Shown piece by piece: positions 1 through 6,000 of a stretch of DNA of 8,901 bases. The position numbers and the translations under genes are program-made. The notes below the pieces were generated by a model. It worked only from the letters and a program-made list of their open reading frames with translations. It did not search any database and was not told where the DNA came from. The stretch's first letter is position 1; each line of letters begins with the position of its first letter. The stretch is from Bacteroidia bacterium (GTDB taxonomy: Bacteria; Bacteroidota; Bacteroidia; Bacteroidales; CAJPTX01). Where the stretch lies: assembly GCA_905373625.1 (NCBI GenBank), contig CAJPTS010000062.1, positions 1-8,901 of the forward strand, in the 5' to 3' direction.

Positions 1-13
1 GATCCTTTTTCAT
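1..13 (-). CDS. Possible start of the next co-directional gene (partial)
   Basis: After the protease stop, an ATG at 13 reads Met-Lys-Lys-Asp before the window ends. GGAAAG (27 to 22) lies 8 bases upstream and could be its ribosome binding site; the gap from the protease stop is 20 bases. Such spacing fits an operon, and MKK is a common start for exported proteins, but with only four codons this is suggestive only. Confidence 0.3.
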
Positions 14-33
14 CTTTTACACTTTCCGTAATG

Positions 34-3000
34 CTATTCTTTCACCACCCGCAGCGTCTTAGTTTCACTACCCGCTAGAATGCGGAGCAAATAAACGCCC
101 GCAGCGAGATCTTCTGTATTAAGAACAGTTTCAACGTCTTGCAAAGCACCAGAGCGAACTACTACACCATTCGTATTTATTAGTTCGTAACGCGCATTTA
201 CCGCCTCTTCGTTCTTAATTTTTAGCTGCAAAGCGAAGGGGTTAGGAACTACCTGCACTTTTGCAAATTGGGCGTCAGTTACAGGCGTTTCTTTTTCAAA
301 GATTGCCTTTACATCAACATCTGCAGCAACGGTAAACTTCCCGTCTGTCTTTATATCCTTATCTCCTGCCATTAAGCTCTTTAGCTTCCACCCCGTCTTA
401 GGCGTTGCCACAGCTACAAGTTCAGTACCTTCGGGCACTGCACCCAATTTATCTGCTTCGATTCCTGTAATGCTTAACGAACCTTCGCCCTCCTTTGTAA
501 GTGTAACAGCGTAAGTTGTCGGCGAATCAGATTCAAATTCGGCAGTGTAAGTGGCATCGCTGGTTACTTCATCTACACGCGGGTTCTCTTTGCGTCCGTC
601 GCTCCACTGCGAGAAATGATAGCCCGTTTTAGCAATGGCTGTGACTGGCGAGGTAAATTCACCTTCCGTACGCACCTGATAGGTACTTCCAATCAATGCC
701 TCTCCATGCTCGCTCACCTTATAAATGGTCGTAAACGTGGGCCTAACTTTAGGTTGGAAGATAGCAACGACCGTTACATCTAGCGCATCTTTTCTTTCAG
801 GCGTCTCGATTCCGTCAGACCAACGCTCAAAAACATAACCAGTATTCGGTATAGCGCGTACCTCCTGTGCAAAGGTATTTTTCGGAGTCTGAAGTTCTAT
901 ATACGCGACTTTGTTATCATCTCCCTCTTTTTGCAACATACCGTTCTCAGCAGCATAATAACGCAAAACCTGCCTATCGGAGGCGGCAAAAGCTACCTTT
1001 ATGTCATCTATCGCAAGGTAAGTAGATGAACTCGGCGTCGTAAATACCCACCTGATACGGAGATATTTGTGCGTGAGGAAATCTGATGCTTGCCACTCAA
1101 AACTAGCCTCCGTGGGCTGTATAGCCGCAGCTACGTTATGCGCCTGTATCCAAACACCGTCTTCAAAACAATACTCTACTCTCGCTTTCGTAGCTCCAAT
1201 CACTTTCATCCGACTTTTGTAGGTCAGTACAATACGCGACGTAGCATCGCCGCCTTGCAGATCTAACCACGGGGTAGCTACCCAACAATCGTTATAAATT
1301 GGCTTAGGCGCGGGCTCAAATAAAGGCGCTATGGCAAGTGCGTAGCCCTTTGCATCTGGGGTAGCCGAGATAGTTTTCTCTGCGTAAAGCTTCCATCCCC
1401 GTCCGTACTTAGATGCTCCGTACTCCCAACCTTGAAGTGTAGTAGCTTCGTTATCAAAATTCTCCGTCCAAGCGAGCAAATAGGGTTTGAAGAATACCGC
1501 ATTTAGCGTTTTATCTCCCCAGATATTTCGATCGGTGCGTGTCAGATTCTTATCGCCGTCCTCCCAACCGAGGAATATATATCCTGCTTTTTCTTTAACC
1601 GTCACGGTTTCGCCGTCAGCACCAGGAGCAACTTCTTGCACTTGTGTAGCTTCGGACGACACGAATTCACCCCCCTCCGTCACCGTGTAGCGCAATGTGT
1701 AGAAATAGGGTTCAAATTCGGCAGTTACTGAGATATTCTGCATAACACCACGATCAGTTCTCGCCGCAGTTTCCACACCGTCAGACCATCTTTTGAAGCG
1801 GTGTTGTAAATTACGCGATACGGCAATCACTTGCTCTCCATCTTGCTGTGCAGCAACCATTTGTTGCGAATTCCCAGAAATAATTCCATTTGCATCTGCT
1901 GTGTAGGAGATGTTATAAACAAGCTTTGACAACTGTAACGGGATCTCTGTAGCCTCGGTAACAACAAATGCTTTTTCAGCCGTCTGATACCCTTGTTTCG
2001 TAGCTTCCACGGTATACTCTTTCTTTCGTGGCAAGAGATAAAGTACGCATTTACCATCCGCCTGCGTCATATAGGAGTAGCCATTGCACTGCAATGCCAC
2101 GTCAGCAAGGGGCGCGCCTCCCTGATCTTTCGCAATAAATGTGATGGCTTTCGCACGCTGAGGATCAAGAATGGTTAACGTCCCCGTCTCGCGGGTCACA
2201 TTATAATTCCCGAATTCATATGTGCCCGAATATTTTTGTGGCACAATGCGGTAAACTCCTGGCGTAAGTTGCTGTGCTGCATCATAAACGCTTCCGTCAG
2301 TCTTCTGAATTTCATAAGGCCAAGCAAAGTCGCGTTCAGTTCCTTCAAATTGTAACCCCGCATATTCAAAATCAAGAGGTGGTAACTGTTCCCCCTGCCC
2401 TATTGCAATATCTTTCACTTTAATGGTCAAGTTGGAGCGCGTTACAGAAACCTCTCGTATTTTCTTAGGTGCAGGTTTATACTGTCCATTCCCGTCCTGA
2501 TAAGCTACCAGCGCGGTAGAACCGATTCCCGCCGTGATGAGCTGACCTTTTGCATCTACCGTGACTATTGACGGATCCAAACTTACATAACTCACCCCTA
2601 AACCAGAAGACGCCGTGGCATCTAACATTAGTACTTCTTTGCCAAAGGTGCGCTCAATCTCTTCCTCTTGCCAAGATATTTCTTGCGGCATAGCCAAGCG
2701 TACCATGTAATTTTTTGTATCGTAACCGTTTTGCGCAACGACCCGAAGTACTTGCGGCGATGATAAATCGAGTTGCACAATAGCGCCTGCTGCTCCGACA
2801 GTCACTTCTTCTGTGCCGTAATACAATTTCGCTCCCGCCGTTAGACGTAACACGGATAGGTTCGCCTTCTTTGCATCAAACTTGTCGCTGGGCGACTCAT
2901 CTTCCGCTTCAAATACTACCATTTCGTTGGGATTGTTAACAGAGATATCGTTTTTCAACCCTGCATTCTTTTCTTTGAGGAGAGCTATCTCTTCTATGCT

Positions 3001-6000
3001 GCAAGCATTAGACAAATCATTCACCAAACGAACCGTAAACTCCTGTGTTAAAGTTTTGCCAAACAGATTGCTTTTTTCTGCTTTGAAGGCAAGTTTATGT
3101 TCAGTATTTTGTGTGAAATCGATCTCGGTTTCTTGCGTAACCGTCGCTCCATTGTGCGTAACAACAGCATCTGACCATTCTAACAAGAATTGTAACTTGA
3201 CTTTGTCAAAGCCTACAAAATCTTGTGGCATGGTAACGGTCATTTCATTATCGGTCAATTGCGTCTCTCGTACCTGTTTTGCTACTTGTACACTTCTAAC
3301 CACGCCATCCAATTTCTTCCAAATGTCATCAGTACGTGTACTGTGGAAGGTGGCAAAATGCTCATCGCCCGACGCCGAAGCAATTCCACGTCCTTCTGTA
3401 TACAGGAACTCTGCTTCGCAACCTTCGGGCAGACGTCCTTCTGTGGTACGAACACTGCTGTACATGTCATCTTTTATTTGGGCAGGCGTACGTATGGAAT
3501 TCCACAGGCGGAACATAGCATTTCTCCCCTGCATCCTCACATTTGCCCACAAATGAGAAAACTGGAATCCGTCATATCTGACACGCTTTAGCTTTATCTT
3601 CTGTCCGTCAACAAACGCCTCCGCCGTGGTTAACATCTTACCAGTGAACATATCTTCGTCTTGCTGTAGGGTTATGGCAATGTGTTGCCACTGTCCTGGC
3701 TTTATGACAGGCTGTGTGCTGACATAGCCACCCACAGGACCAATTAACAATGCCAAGGTATTATCCGCATATACGTCATTGTCTGCCATTGAGAGCAGTT
3801 GTATACCTTGCTCCCCTCCGTAAATGAGTCCACTAAACTGCGGCTTATTGAGATACCACCATCCCTCCAGCGTAGCCTTATCGGTTACATTTTGACCTAT
3901 GCGCGGGTATATCACATATTCGTCTTTATCGCCCACAAAGGAAAGAGCATAGAGGTCGTCCGTTCGCTTTGCAATATTAAACAGCGTGAGTTTCAATTCA
4001 TTATCGGCTTCGTATCCGTCCTTATTTTTGAGCGCAATGCTGATGCTATGCTTCCCTTCAAGACTTAAATCTGCCGTTCGTTGCAATGTAAGTGTAGCCT
4101 CTCCACCCCGCGGAGCAATGTCGCAGCTCACCGTTTCATCGAAGGTAGTGTTATCAATGGTACAAGTCAGCATAACGCTTGTTTGCCGTGCCAGACCATT
4201 GTTGCGTACTTTTAGCGACACGGACTCAGTAGCACTCAATTCATGCACCGTTTTGGGCGATTCTATCTGTAATAGTGCTAATTCATAATCGTTGGGACTG
4301 ACTCCGTCACGAATGGAAGCGGTCAAATCTACTACACTCCCCCAAGGCATTTCCTTTCCTTCCTTGAATTGTGCATAGCCATCGTCTGTAGCCAGCATAA
4401 TTCTCAGGCGCTGTTTACCCATTACAACAGAAGAAACGGTTGACAAATCTATCAAAGCCTCGTACGTCCTTTTATCTCTTTCCACGGGGAGCACAACTAA
4501 TTCAGGAGGCGTATCTCTGAGCTCATTATCACCATCAATGTTTGTCCAAATGCGGATTTTGGCAGTGCTTTGCTCTTGCGTAGGCTTGGCTGAGAGTACG
4601 AGAGTAAGCGCATTCAAACTCTTGGAGTACAATGGGATCTCACGCTCTGTTTTATAGAGAATTCGCTTAGAAGGCTCAATGTTCACCGTATCGCGCTCAC
4701 CGAGAGGGGTCACTTTGCTTACATACAATTCCGCTGGTGCTGCAATAATTCCCGCAGTTCCCCCTATGGGGTCGTGCTGTATAACAATCTCCTTGCTGTT
4801 GTCTGAAACGTCTCCGTCCTTAGCCAGTGTAACCAGTACTTCAGCACACATAGGCGGCGCGACCTCTAGTTGCTCTTCTAGCGCAACCGTAGACGTACCC
4901 GTTGGTAGTTCAGTTATTTCCATTCGTTTTGTTACCCCGTTTACCGAGAGATAAACCCCCACGTTGTAGCACGATACTGGCAACAGATTTTTAACCGAGA
5001 GCGCCAACTTGCTATGCTGTGCATCAGCCCCTTCAACCTCTTTAACGTCGAGTAACTGCCACTGATTTGGCATGGGTAATTCGCTAAGCTCGGCAACCCA
5101 TCCCTCGCTTGCTTGCTTATTATTACCGATGAATACAAAGGTTATTGCCCCATCTTTTGCTTCGGAAATGAACGTTCGTGGTTCAGTAGCACGTCCCGTA
5201 AGCACGTATGAGGCTTGTTTTGTACTAATTTCCTGTAAGTTGGCTGGTACGGTGTTAGTGTATACGTACAGCGTATCTGTCGGCGCAAATGCATGCTGCG
5301 AGAAAGTGGCCTGTAGCACTCTGTCAGGCAATGTGGGTAGGAGTTTGAATACGGCAAATTCGCCCGCATTGTAAGGTTCTAATTCGCCACGCCCGTCCAC
5401 GAACTTTGTACGTCCGTTTACCTTGCCCATATCATACGGTATTTGCGGGAAAAGCGATCCCATAAACTCCTCATAGGTAATTTCAGGCATCGTAAGAACG
5501 TCGCCCATATTATAAACCTCAAAGGAGGCTGCGTCATTCTGCTTACGCGTATCGCCGTCAAGACTAGTACAGATGTCTACTGTGTACTTATGCGCCTCGG
5601 AGCTTTCAAAATTATGCTTATAAGTAAATATTCTGTCCTCAAAAGGCTTCAGAGTCTCTATTAAGTAGGAGTATACCACCTTTCCGTCCACCTGTACCGA
5701 AACAGGAACGTTCCGCGCGTCAGAGGAAGCAAAATTCTGCACCTTGAAACGAATATCTTCGCTCGTCATTTTGGCTTTTGCCTTAATCTCTGGCGTATTT
5801 GCCCAAACAATCCCGACGTCGGGCTTCTCGGTTTGCGTCATGAGTTTGTAGGAGATCAGAACAATACCGTCCTTCGGCGTCTCGAATGCAAATTCTAACT
5901 TGATGCTTATCTTCTGACCTGCATAAGGCGTGAAATCCCATGTAACAAAATGTTCATCAGAATCGCCAGTAATATGCGCACGTCCTAATACATCAGCAAC

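Noticed and set aside
295..1920. Recent tandem DNA repeats or a CRISPR-like array
   Set aside because: The repeats are protein-level only; nucleotide copies differ widely and spacing is that of protein modules of about 71-78 residues.
2882..3556. A 224-codon plus-strand open frame opposite the LamG/cadherin-like region
   Set aside because: It lies wholly antisense to a well-supported domain-coding frame, its translation has no recognisable domain and a Ser/Cys-rich composition typical of antisense shadows. The same applies to the other short plus- and minus-strand open frames inside the gene.
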